A DNA stretch of 45,474 nt from JACDCA01 sp040881785 (GTDB taxonomy: Bacteria > Acidobacteriota > Vicinamibacteria > Vicinamibacterales > 2-12-FULL-66-21), in assembly GCA_040881785.1 (NCBI GenBank), contig JBBECO010000030.1:1-45474 (forward strand), written 5' to 3'. The position numbers and the translations under genes were made by a program. The stretch's first letter is position 1. Each line of letters starts with the position of its first letter. This document shows positions 34,258 through 41,606 of this stretch, one piece after another. The notes below the pieces were generated by a model. It had not been told where the DNA came from, ran no database searches, and saw only the letters and a program-made list of their open reading frames with translations.

Positions 34258-34357
34258 NNNNNNNNNNNNNNNNNNNNNNNNNNNNNNNNNNNNNNNNNNN
34301 NNNNNNNNNNNNNNNNNNNNNNNNNNNNNNNNNNNNNNNNNNNNNNNNNNNNNNNNN
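34258..34357. other. Assembly gap of 100 N
   Basis: Exactly 100 N, the usual placeholder for a gap of unknown size. It cuts the end of gmk. The conserved gene order predicts that rpoZ (omega subunit of RNA polymerase) lies here, and it would need more than 100 bases, so the true gap is probably larger. Confidence 0.95.
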
Positions 34358-34369
34358 CCGACTAACACC

Positions 34370-35572
34370 ATGGCTTTAATCGCGCTCGGCGTGTGCGGCG
34401 GCATCGGCGCCTACAAGGCGGTCGAGATCGTCCGCGGTCTGCAGACGCGCGGCCACGACGTGGCGGCGATCATGACGCGGTCCGCCCGGAAGTTCGTCGG
34501 TCCGGTGACCTTCGAGGCGATCACCCGACATCGCGTCATCACCGACCAGTTCGCCGCCGGCGCCAACGCCGACATCGAGCACATCGCCCTGGCGACCGAC
34601 GCGAAGCTCCTGCTCGTCGCGCCCGCGACGGCGAATGTCATCGGCAAGTTTGCCCACGGGATTGCCGACGATTTTCTGACCTCCCTCTACCTGGCGACGC
34701 GCGCGCCCGTGCTGATGGCCCCCGCCATGAACACCCACATGCTCGAGCACGACGCGGTAATCGCCAACATGGCGACACTCCGCACGCGCGGCGTCCGCTT
34801 CGTGGATCCGGGCGAGGGCTATCTCGCCTGCGGCTGGGTGGGGAAGGGCCGCCTCGCGGAGCCGGAGGATGTGGTCGAAGCCGCCGACGCCATGCTGCGC
34901 CCCTCGGGGACGCTCCTCGGCAAGCTCGTGCTCGTGACCGCCGGACCGACCTACGAGGATATCGACGACGTCCGGTACATCGGCAACCGGTCGAGCGGCA
35001 AGATGGGCTATGCCGTCGCGGCCGAAGCCGCGCGGCGCGGCGCCCGCGTGGTGCTCGTCTCGGGTCCTTCCGCGCTCGATGCGCCACCACACGTCGAGAT
35101 CGTCCGGGTCCGCGGCGCGGCGGAGATGCACAGCGCGGTCATGGCCCACGCCGCCACGGCCGCGATCATCGTCATGGCGGCCGCGGTGGCCGATTACGCG
35201 CCGCGCCGGCGCGCAGGCGGCAAGCTGGAGAAGACCGACGCGCCCCTGTCGCTGGACCTCGTGCGGACGCCGGACATCCTCGCCGACCTCGGCGCGGCGA
35301 AGACCGCCGCCGGGCCGGTGCTCGTCGGGTTCGCGGCCGAGGCCGGCGATCCGGTCCGGCGCGGCCGCGAGAAGCTCGAACGCAAGCACGCCGACATGAT
35401 GGTCGCCAACGACATCAGCCGCAGCGACACCGGCTTCGACGCCGACACGAACGCCGTGACCCTGGTGACCGCCAGCGGCGACGAGCCGGTCGCGCTGGCG
35501 CCGAAAGCACAGATCGCGGGCGTGATCCTCGACCGCGCCGAGCAGATCCTCAACCGCGTTGCGGCCCGCTGA
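34370..35572 (+). CDS. coaBC: Bifunctional phosphopantothenoylcysteine decarboxylase / phosphopantothenate-cysteine ligase
   Basis: Carries out two steps of coenzyme A synthesis: coupling of cysteine to 4'-phosphopantothenate, then FMN-dependent decarboxylation. The N-terminal CoaC domain has GVCGGIGAYKAVEIVRGLQT, the catalytic His near residue 71 in DIEHIALATDA, VAPATANVIGKFAHGIADD, PAMNTHM and the substrate Cys in YLACGWVGKGRL. The CoaB half begins with VTAGPTYEDIDDVRYIGNRS and holds the KLEKTDAPL lysines. Length is 400 from the ATG at 34370, just 13 bases after the gap; a start inside the gap cannot be excluded. Its stop overlaps the next start (TGATG). Confidence 0.93.
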   Translation: MALIALGVCGGIGAYKAVEIVRGLQTRGHDVAAIMTRSARKFVGPVTFEAITRHRVITDQFAAGANADIEHIALATDAKLLLVAPATANVIGKFAHGIADDFLTSLYLATRAPVLMAPAMNTHMLEHDAVIANMATLRTRGVRFVDPGEGYLACGWVGKGRLAEPEDVVEAADAMLRPSGTLLGKLVLVTAGPTYEDIDDVRYIGNRSSGKMGYAVAAEAARRGARVVLVSGPSALDAPPHVEIVRVRGAAEMHSAVMAHAATAAIIVMAAAVADYAPRRRAGGKLEKTDAPLSLDLVRTPDILADLGAAKTAAGPVLVGFAAEAGDPVRRGREKLERKHADMMVANDISRSDTGFDADTNAVTLVTASGDEPVALAPKAQIAGVILDRAEQILNRVAAR

Positions 35573-36357
35573 TGGATCCCCGGCAGCTCGCCGAGCATCT
35601 CCGCTTCTACCAGGAGCTCGGCGTGACCGGCGTGAGCAAAGACGCCGCGTGGCGCCAGCGCATGGAGGCGCCAGAAGAGGCAGCCCTAAAGGGCTGCGCT
35701 ACACCCTCTGGCGCGGAGACCGGCGACGCTGGGATCGCATCCACGGACAGTGTAGCGCAGCCTTTTAAGGCTGCCCCTCCTGCAGGCGCACCTCTCGTCT
35801 GGTCGCTGACATCGATCCGTGAAGACATCGGCGACTGCACGAGGTGCAAACTGGCGACCCTGGGGCGCAAGCAGGTCGTCTTCGGCGTCGGGAATCCGAA
35901 TGCGGATCTGATGTTCGTCGGGGAAGCGCCCGGGGCGGACGAAGACGTCCAGGGGGTGCCGTTCGTCGGACGTGCCGGGCAGCTGCTCACGAAGATGATC
36001 GAAGCGATGGGCTTCCGGCGTGAGGACGTCTATATCGCGAACGTGGTGAAGTGCCGCCCGCCCGAGAATCGCAACCCGGAGCCGGACGAGATCGAGAGCT
36101 GCGAGCCCTTCCTCTTCCGCCAGATCGACACGATCAAGCCGAAGGTGATCGTCGCGCTCGGCGCCTTTGCGGCCAAGACGCTGCTCAAGTCACAGGACCC
36201 GATCTCCAGGCTCCGCGGCCGCGTCTACGACTATCACGGGGCGACGCTGATTCCTACCTTCCACCCGTCGTTCCTCCTCCGCAGCCCGGGGCAGAAGAAG
36301 TACGCCTGGGAAGACCTGAAGAAGGCGCTCGCTGTCATGGGGCGCGAGGCGCCATGA
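35572..36357 (+). CDS. Family-4 uracil-DNA glycosylase with in-frame palindromic insertion
   Basis: Removes uracil from DNA in base excision repair; family 4 enzymes carry a [4Fe-4S] cluster. The four Cys are present: CTRC (C89, C92), C160 in VVKCRPPENRN and C176 in ESCEPFL. The catalytic segments FVGEAPGADEDVQGVPFVGR and IPTFHPSFLLR are intact. Residues about 36-68 are not family sequence; they are encoded by a 97-bp double palindrome (35679-35775) and read ALKGCATPSG at one end and SVAQPFKAAPP at the other. The insert sits between the short N-terminal helix and the Fe-S domain, a place that likely tolerates a loop. The start at 35572 overlaps the coaBC stop. Confidence 0.93.
   Translation: MDPRQLAEHLRFYQELGVTGVSKDAAWRQRMEAPEEAALKGCATPSGAETGDAGIASTDSVAQPFKAAPPAGAPLVWSLTSIREDIGDCTRCKLATLGRKQVVFGVGNPNADLMFVGEAPGADEDVQGVPFVGRAGQLLTKMIEAMGFRREDVYIANVVKCRPPENRNPEPDEIESCEPFLFRQIDTIKPKVIVALGAFAAKTLLKSQDPISRLRGRVYDYHGATLIPTFHPSFLLRSPGQKKYAWEDLKKALAVMGREAP
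35679..35775. repeat. REPIN-like double palindrome inside the uracil-DNA glycosylase gene
   Basis: Two 26-base inverted arms (35679-35704 and 35750-35775) match at 24 of 26 positions. Each arm is itself a hairpin: GCAGCCC-TAAA-GGGCTGC on the left and GCAGCCTT-TT-AAGGCTGC on the right. The two differences between arms are a C-G pair swapped for a T-A pair, so pairing is kept. A 45-base centre separates the arms. Of the three forward frames only the one used by the host gene is free of stops across both arms. Confidence 0.85.
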
Positions 36358-36359
36358 AT

Positions 36360-36454
36360 ATGGGAATTGGGAAATGGCAAATGGCAAAGGTTGGCGTTCA
36401 GCGGCCCTTTGCCGGTCCAGGACGCTTTCCCATATCCCATGTCCCATTTCCCAT
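36360..36454. repeat. Imperfect palindrome of ATGGGAAATGGC words
   Basis: The arm at 36360-36388 and the inverse arm at 36426-36454 match at 24 of 29 positions. Both are built of tandem ATGGGAA/ATGGCAA words. The element begins two bases after the uracil-DNA glycosylase stop and ends about 40 bases before the priA start, filling most of the 136-base gap. Confidence 0.75.
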
Positions 36455-36493
36455 TTACGGCTTCAACCGGGCTGTCATTAGCCATCAGCCTGC

Positions 36494-38923
36494 ATGATGG
36501 TAAGCGTGGCGGTGCCGGTGCCTTCGATCGGCGCCCTGACCTATCGCGTCCCCGACAATCTCGCGCCGCCCGTCCCTGGCGCCCGCGTCCTCGTACCGCT
36601 CGGCACCCGCGTTCTCACGGGCGTCGTACTCTCCGTGACCTCCGACCCCGCGGCCTCCGTGCCCTCCGCGTCGCACCCCGCACCCCGCACCCCGCATCCC
36701 GAAACAAAGGCCATCATCGACGTCCTCGACAGGGAGGCGTTCCTTCCGCCGGACGTGCTGCGCCTCGTGCAATGGGTGGCCGAGTACTACGCCTGCGGCG
36801 CCGGCGAGGCGCTCTCCGCGGCCATGCCGCCGCGGGCCTGGATCGAGAGCGAGCGGCATGCGCAGATCACCGACGAGGGCCGCCGGCGTCTGGCCCTCGA
36901 ACGCGGACTCCGCGCCGAGATCCTGTCGAAACTCGGCAACCGGAAGCCGGCGCGCGTGGACTCGCTGGCCACGCGCAGCGGAATCTACGGCGTGCTGACC
37001 GGTCTCGAAGCGGACGGCCTGGTGGAGATCACCCGCCCGCTGAAAGGCAGCGCGTCGGCTTTCCGCACCGTGCGCGTCGCGGCGCCCACGCTGTCGGAGG
37101 TGGCGCCGAAGGGGGCCAGGCAGCTCGAGGCGGTCGAGCTCCTGCGCGCCGCACCGGACGGTATCGATACGGCGACACTCGCCGCGCGCGGCATCAGCGC
37201 CGCGACACTCAAGCGGCTCGTCGAGCTCGGCCTTGCCGCCATTCACCGCCGCCGCGTCGAGCGCGATCCCTTCGAGCAGGCCGCCGCGCTCCCCGTCACA
37301 CCCCGGACACCCGTCACGCTCACGCGCGAGCAGACCGACGCCTTCGCCAGGCTCAAGGCCTGGTCGGCCGCCGGCACCTTCCACTGCGCGCTCCTTCATG
37401 GCGTGACGGGCAGCGGCAAGACCGAGATCTACCTCCGGCTCGCCGACGCCGTGCGCCGCCGCGGACGCGGTGTCCTGCTCCTCGTGCCCGAGATCGCGCT
37501 CACACCGGCGGTCGCGGCGCTCTTCCGGGGCGCGTTCGGCGAACGCGTCGCCATCCAGCACAGCGGGCTCTCGGACGGCGAGCGCCACGACCAGTGGCAG
37601 CGCATCCGCCGCGGCGAGGTGGACGTTGTCGTCGGCACGCGGTCCGCGGTCTTTGCGCCGATCGCCAACCTCGGGCTCGTCATCGTCGACGAGGAGCACG
37701 ACGGTTCATACAAGCAGGAAGAGACGCCGCGATATCACGGACGGGACGTCGCCGTCGTCCGCGCGCAGCAGGCGAGTGCGCTCGCCGTGCTCGGTTCCGC
37801 CACGCCGTCGATGGAGAGCTTCTACAACGCCCGGCAGGGACGCTACCAGCTCGTGACGCTCGAGCGGCGCGTCCTCGACCGCCCGATGGCCGACGTCAGG
37901 ATCGTGGACATGCGCGAGGAGTTTACCGCACACGGACCGGACGTGATCCTGAGCACGGCGCTCGTGGAGGCGATCGGCGCGCGGATGGAGAAAAAGGAGC
38001 AGACGATGGTCCTGCTCAACCGCCGCGGGTTCGCCACCGTGATCTTCTGCCGGCAGTGCGGCGACAGCCTCGAGTGCCCGAACTGCAGTGTGTCGCTCAC
38101 CGTTCACAAGGCGATCCGGCGCGCGCGCTGCCACTATTGCAACTACTCGACCGGGATCCCGACGACATGCGCCCACTGCGCCGGGACCTATCTCGAACAA
38201 ATGGGTTTCGGCACCGAGCGCATCGAGGCCGAGATCCGCGAGCGCTTTCCGGATGCGCGGGTCTCCAGGGTGGACCGTGACACCGTCCGCCGGCGGGGCG
38301 CGATCACCGGGATGCTCGCGCGTTTCGCGGCCGGCGAGGTGGACGTCCTCGTCGGCACGCAGATGATCGCCAAGGGGCATGACTTCCCGCGGGTCACGCT
38401 GGTCGGCGTGATCTCGGCGGATGTCGGCCTCGGCATGGCGGACTTCCGGGCGGGGGAGCGCACGTTTCAGCTGCTGACGCAGGTTGCCGGCCGGTCGGGC
38501 CGTGGAGAACTCCGCGGCGAGGCGCTCGTGCAGACGATCCATCCGACGCACTACAGCATCCGCCACGCCTGCCGCCAGGATTACGCCGGCTTCTTCGCCG
38601 ACGAAATCGACTTCCGCACACGTCTGCGCTACCCGCCGACCGTGGCGATGATCAACGCGGTGGTGAAGTCGCGCACGCGTGAAGGCGCCATGGCGGACGC
38701 CGCCGATCTCGTGCGCGCGATGCGGTTCGGCGGCGAGCCGTACCGCGTGCTCGGTCCCGCACCCGCACCGCTCAGCCGGCTGAAGGGGGAGCACCGCGCG
38801 CAGTTCTTCGTCAAGGGCAGCCATCGCGCCACGATGCGCCGGGCGCTGGTCGCCGCGCTCGAGGCCCGCCCGGAGATCCGCCGGCGCACGATCGTGGACG
38901 TGGATCCGATGTCGGTGTTATGA
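36494..38923 (+). CDS. priA: Primosomal protein N' (replication restart helicase)
   Basis: ATP-dependent 3'-5' helicase that reloads the replisome at stalled forks. The N-terminal DNA-binding domain starts VSVAVPVPSIGALTYRVPDN. The helicase core has Walker A GVTGSGKTE near residues 303-311 and DEEH near 398-401. The zinc-binding insert shows CRQCGDSLECPNC, then CHYC and CAHC, eight Cys for two zinc ions. The late segments GTQMIAKGHDFPRVTLVGV and QVAGRSGRGELRGEALVQT are typical. Length 809. Two adjacent ATGs (36494 and 36497) are possible starts and neither has a clear Shine-Dalgarno sequence. It overlaps the convergent protease gene by six bases. Confidence 0.95.
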   Translation: MMVSVAVPVPSIGALTYRVPDNLAPPVPGARVLVPLGTRVLTGVVLSVTSDPAASVPSASHPAPRTPHPETKAIIDVLDREAFLPPDVLRLVQWVAEYYACGAGEALSAAMPPRAWIESERHAQITDEGRRRLALERGLRAEILSKLGNRKPARVDSLATRSGIYGVLTGLEADGLVEITRPLKGSASAFRTVRVAAPTLSEVAPKGARQLEAVELLRAAPDGIDTATLAARGISAATLKRLVELGLAAIHRRRVERDPFEQAAALPVTPRTPVTLTREQTDAFARLKAWSAAGTFHCALLHGVTGSGKTEIYLRLADAVRRRGRGVLLLVPEIALTPAVAALFRGAFGERVAIQHSGLSDGERHDQWQRIRRGEVDVVVGTRSAVFAPIANLGLVIVDEEHDGSYKQEETPRYHGRDVAVVRAQQASALAVLGSATPSMESFYNARQGRYQLVTLERRVLDRPMADVRIVDMREEFTAHGPDVILSTALVEAIGARMEKKEQTMVLLNRRGFATVIFCRQCGDSLECPNCSVSLTVHKAIRRARCHYCNYSTGIPTTCAHCAGTYLEQMGFGTERIEAEIRERFPDARVSRVDRDTVRRRGAITGMLARFAAGEVDVLVGTQMIAKGHDFPRVTLVGVISADVGLGMADFRAGERTFQLLTQVAGRSGRGELRGEALVQTIHPTHYSIRHACRQDYAGFFADEIDFRTRLRYPPTVAMINAVVKSRTREGAMADAADLVRAMRFGGEPYRVLGPAPAPLSRLKGEHRAQFFVKGSHRATMRRALVAALEARPEIRRRTIVDVDPMSVL

Positions 38924-39886
38924 GTCGATCAGCGTGTCGATCGGGACGGGCGTGAAACAGAGGATGAAGATGACCAGCGCGATGACGGCCACGACCTGCC
39001 GGCTGCGCGGGAGCGGATCATCCTCCCAGATGACCCGCGGATGCCGCGGACCGAGCAGGACGAGCATCGCGAGCATCATCAGCGTCATGAACATCCAGCT
39101 CGCCGAGTTGTAGGTCATGACGATCGCGGTGCCGACCGTCGCGAGCGAGATCGGCGTGGACCAGCGCCGGAGGGTCGCATAGGTGATGTGACCACCATCC
39201 AGCTGGCCGAACGGCAGCAGGTTGAGCGCCGTGGCCAGCATCCCGAACCAGGCCGCGAACACCATCGGGTGGATATTGATCGTCATCGCGTCGCCGATGG
39301 TGCCGAAATTCAGCCACGCGACCGCGCGAAACAGCAGCGGTTCCCCCAGGTAGAACACCGAATCGCCCGTCGGCACCGGCACGACCTCCGACATCGTCAT
39401 GCCCCAGAAAAGGGCCGGGACGAGGACGACGAAGCCGGCGATGGGCCCGCCGACGCCGATGTCGAACAGGATGGTCCGGTTGGGAAAGGGCTCGCGGATC
39501 TTGATGACCGCGCCGAGCGTTCCGGTCAGCGGGATGGGGGCAGGGATGAAATAGGGCAGCGACGCGTCGATGTCGTAGCGCCGGCAGAAATAGTAGTGGC
39601 CGAACTCATGCGCCCCAAGGATGGCGAGCAGCGTCAGGCTGTACCACAGCCCATCCACGGCCAGCCCCCACGCGAATCCGACCTCCTCGCGGCCGAACTC
39701 CGAGATGAACGAGAGATAATGAAGGCCGCCAACCACGGTCGTGAAGAGCAGCGTGACCAGGAACAGGACCACGTGCAACCACCAGCGGTGACGGAACTTG
39801 CGGGCAGGCGCCGGAACGTGGAACGTCTCGAACGGGAACGCAGACGCCAGGGCCGGGCGCCCCGGATCGTCAGGAGGATAGGGCAA
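38918..39886 (-). CDS. Site-2 protease-type membrane metalloprotease (M50)
   Basis: A 322-residue multi-helix inner-membrane protein that likely cleaves within the membrane. The zinc motif HEFGH is at residues 93-97 and the third ligand region NLLPFGQLDGGH at 222-233; both key motifs are intact. No PDZ domain is visible between them. Substrate is unknown. The start is TTG at 39886, placed directly after the HU stop with no spacer: GGAGGTTGATTG, where the Shine-Dalgarno GGAGG is also the Gly-Gly end of HU. Co-translation with HU is therefore likely. Confidence 0.88.
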   Translation of the reverse strand: MPYPPDDPGRPALASAFPFETFHVPAPARKFRHRWWLHVVLFLVTLLFTTVVGGLHYLSFISEFGREEVGFAWGLAVDGLWYSLTLLAILGAHEFGHYYFCRRYDIDASLPYFIPAPIPLTGTLGAVIKIREPFPNRTILFDIGVGGPIAGFVVLVPALFWGMTMSEVVPVPTGDSVFYLGEPLLFRAVAWLNFGTIGDAMTINIHPMVFAAWFGMLATALNLLPFGQLDGGHITYATLRRWSTPISLATVGTAIVMTYNSASWMFMTLMMLAMLVLLGPRHPRVIWEDDPLPRSRQVVAVIALVIFILCFTPVPIDTLIDS

Positions 39887-40159
39887 TCAACCTCCGATGT
39901 TCTGGAGATCCTTGCCGGGCTTGAAGCGGATCGTCCGGCCGGGCGGGATACGCACTTCCTTGCCCGTCCGCGGATTTCGTCCGATGCCGCGCTTGCGGGG
40001 TTTCACCTGGAAGACGCCGAAGCCGCGGAGCTCGATTCGCTCGCCGCGCTGCATCGAGAGCCGCATCGCGTCGAACACGGCGTCCACGGCCACCTCGGCC
40101 TTGACCTTCGTGATGTCGGCGGTTTTGGACACCTCGTTGACGATGTCGACTTTGATCAT
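39887..40159 (-). CDS. HU/IHF-family DNA-binding protein
   Basis: A 90-residue nucleoid protein that bends DNA as a dimer. The start ATG at 40159 begins MIKVDIVNEVSKTADITKVK; an upstream ATG at 40192 would add 11 residues and destroy the promoter spacing. The beta-arm sequence GFGVFQVKPRKRGIGRNPRT ends in the conserved RNPRTG, with the Pro that intercalates DNA. HU and IHF subunits cannot be separated safely from this sequence alone. It has a near-consensus promoter and shares its mRNA with the M50 protease. Confidence 0.93.
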   Translation of the reverse strand: MIKVDIVNEVSKTADITKVKAEVAVDAVFDAMRLSMQRGERIELRGFGVFQVKPRKRGIGRNPRTGKEVRIPPGRTIRFKPGKDLQNIGG

Positions 40160-40187
40160 GCTTAGCGACCCCTCAGGAGTTGTAAGT

Positions 40188-40216
40188 ATCATAAAGACTG
40201 TAACTTACGCTGTCAA
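40188..40216 (-). promoter_or_regulatory. Near-consensus sigma70 promoter for the HU gene, with inverted repeat
   Basis: On the minus strand, perfect TTGACA (40216-40211), a 17-base spacer and TATGAT (40193-40188). The leader would be about 22 bases, with GAGGGG upstream of the ATG. An inverted repeat GTAAGT (40182-40187) / ACTTAC (40203-40208) spans the -10 and spacer and may be an operator. On the plus strand the same interval offers TGC-TAAATA at 40223-40231 as a possible extended -10 for der. Confidence 0.75.
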
Positions 40217-40241
40217 GCGTCGTGCTAAATAGACTTTTATC

Positions 40242-41606
40242 ATGCCCGTGAAACGTGCCCTGGGGCTGCCGACGGTCGTGCTGGTCGGGCGGCCCAACGT
40301 CGGCAAGTCCACGATCTTCAATCGGATTACCCGGACACGGCGTTCGATCGTCACCGCGATCGCCGGGACGACCCGGGACGTCATTGATGAGCCGGCGGTC
40401 TGGGAGGACACCCCCTTTCGCCTCGTGGATACAGGCGGGATGTTCGGCGCCAGCACGGATCCCCTCCACGAGCTGGTGATCATCCAGGGACGCCGGGCGC
40501 TCGAGACGGCAGACGTCATCGTCTTCGTGGTCGACGGGCGCGAGGGTCTGGTCTCCGGCGACCAGGAAATCGCCGGCTACCTCCGGACCTCGAAGGCGCC
40601 GGTCCTGATGGCGGTCAACAAGACCGATGACAAGCGGGCCCGCGGGCGGGTGCTGGAGTTCCACGAGCTGGGTTTCGAGAGGGTCATGGAGATCGCCGCA
40701 GAGCATGGTGACGGGGTCGGCGATCTGCTCGACGAGGTGGTCCGGCTCCTGCCCGAGCGGAAGGAGCCCGGGGAAGACACGTCGGAAGAGACCGCCATCG
40801 CGATCGTCGGCCGGCCGAACGTCGGCAAGTCGTCTCTCCTGAACCGGTTGCTCAAGGAAGAGCGGTCGATCGTCAGCGAAACGCCAGGCACCACCCGCGA
40901 CACCGTGGATGCCGTCCTCAAGTGGCACAAACGGACCTTCCGGATCGTCGATACCGCCGGCATCCGACGTCCCGGGCGGGTGGCGGCCAGCGGCCAGCTG
41001 GAGTCGCTCAGCGTCATTCTCGCCAAGCGCGCCATCGCCAAGGCCGACGTGGCCGTGCTCGTCATCGACGCCTCGATCGGTCCCGCGGATCAGGACGGCG
41101 CGATCGCCGGCGAGGCGGAGAAGGCCGGCTGCGGCATCGTGATCGCCGCCAACAAGTGGGACCTCATGAAATCGCGGGGCCCCGACTTCTACAAGACCTT
41201 CGACGACGAGCTGCGGCGGCAGTTGAAGTTCCTGGAGTACGCGCCGGTCCTGCACATCTCGGCCGCGACGGGGGAGCGCGCCACGAAAGTCCTCGAGGCG
41301 GTGGACAGGGTGGCAGCGGCCAGGTCGCGGCGGGTGCCCACCGGCGAGCTCAATCGCTTCGTCCAGCAGATCACCGCCGAGCACCCGCCCAAGAGCCCGG
41401 GCCGGCGGGCCGTGCGCGTCCTCTATGCGGCGCAGATCGGCACCGAGCCGCCGGCCTTCGTGTTCTTCACGAACGTCGCGACGGAGTTCCACTTCTCGTA
41501 TCAGCGCTACCTGATCAACCGCCTGCGGGAGAAATTCGAACTGGAAGGGACGCCCATCCGGCTGCACGTGCGGCGGCGGGAAAAGAAGGGGCGCGCAGAT
41601 TCCTGA
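40242..41606 (+). CDS. der: Ribosome-assembly GTPase Der (EngA)
   Basis: Essential double GTPase needed for maturation of the 50S ribosomal subunit. Two G domains are visible: VLVGRPNVGKSTIFNRITRT with AGTTRDVIDEP and NKTD in the first (from residue 14), and AIVGRPNVGKSSLLNRLLKE near residue 187 with PGTTRDTVDAV, DTAGIRRPGRV and ANKWD in the second. The KH-like C-terminal domain ends with FFTNVATEFHFSYQRYLINR. Length 454. There is no Shine-Dalgarno sequence before the ATG at 40242. The last 100 bases overlap the convergent response-regulator frame. Confidence 0.95.
   Translation: MPVKRALGLPTVVLVGRPNVGKSTIFNRITRTRRSIVTAIAGTTRDVIDEPAVWEDTPFRLVDTGGMFGASTDPLHELVIIQGRRALETADVIVFVVDGREGLVSGDQEIAGYLRTSKAPVLMAVNKTDDKRARGRVLEFHELGFERVMEIAAEHGDGVGDLLDEVVRLLPERKEPGEDTSEETAIAIVGRPNVGKSSLLNRLLKEERSIVSETPGTTRDTVDAVLKWHKRTFRIVDTAGIRRPGRVAASGQLESLSVILAKRAIAKADVAVLVIDASIGPADQDGAIAGEAEKAGCGIVIAANKWDLMKSRGPDFYKTFDDELRRQLKFLEYAPVLHISAATGERATKVLEAVDRVAAARSRRVPTGELNRFVQQITAEHPPKSPGRRAVRVLYAAQIGTEPPAFVFFTNVATEFHFSYQRYLINRLREKFELEGTPIRLHVRRREKKGRADS

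Noticed and set aside
33665..35572. Single long open frame fusing guanylate kinase and CoaBC
   Set aside because: The frame passes through 100 N; both halves are complete families with their own ends, so the join is an artefact.
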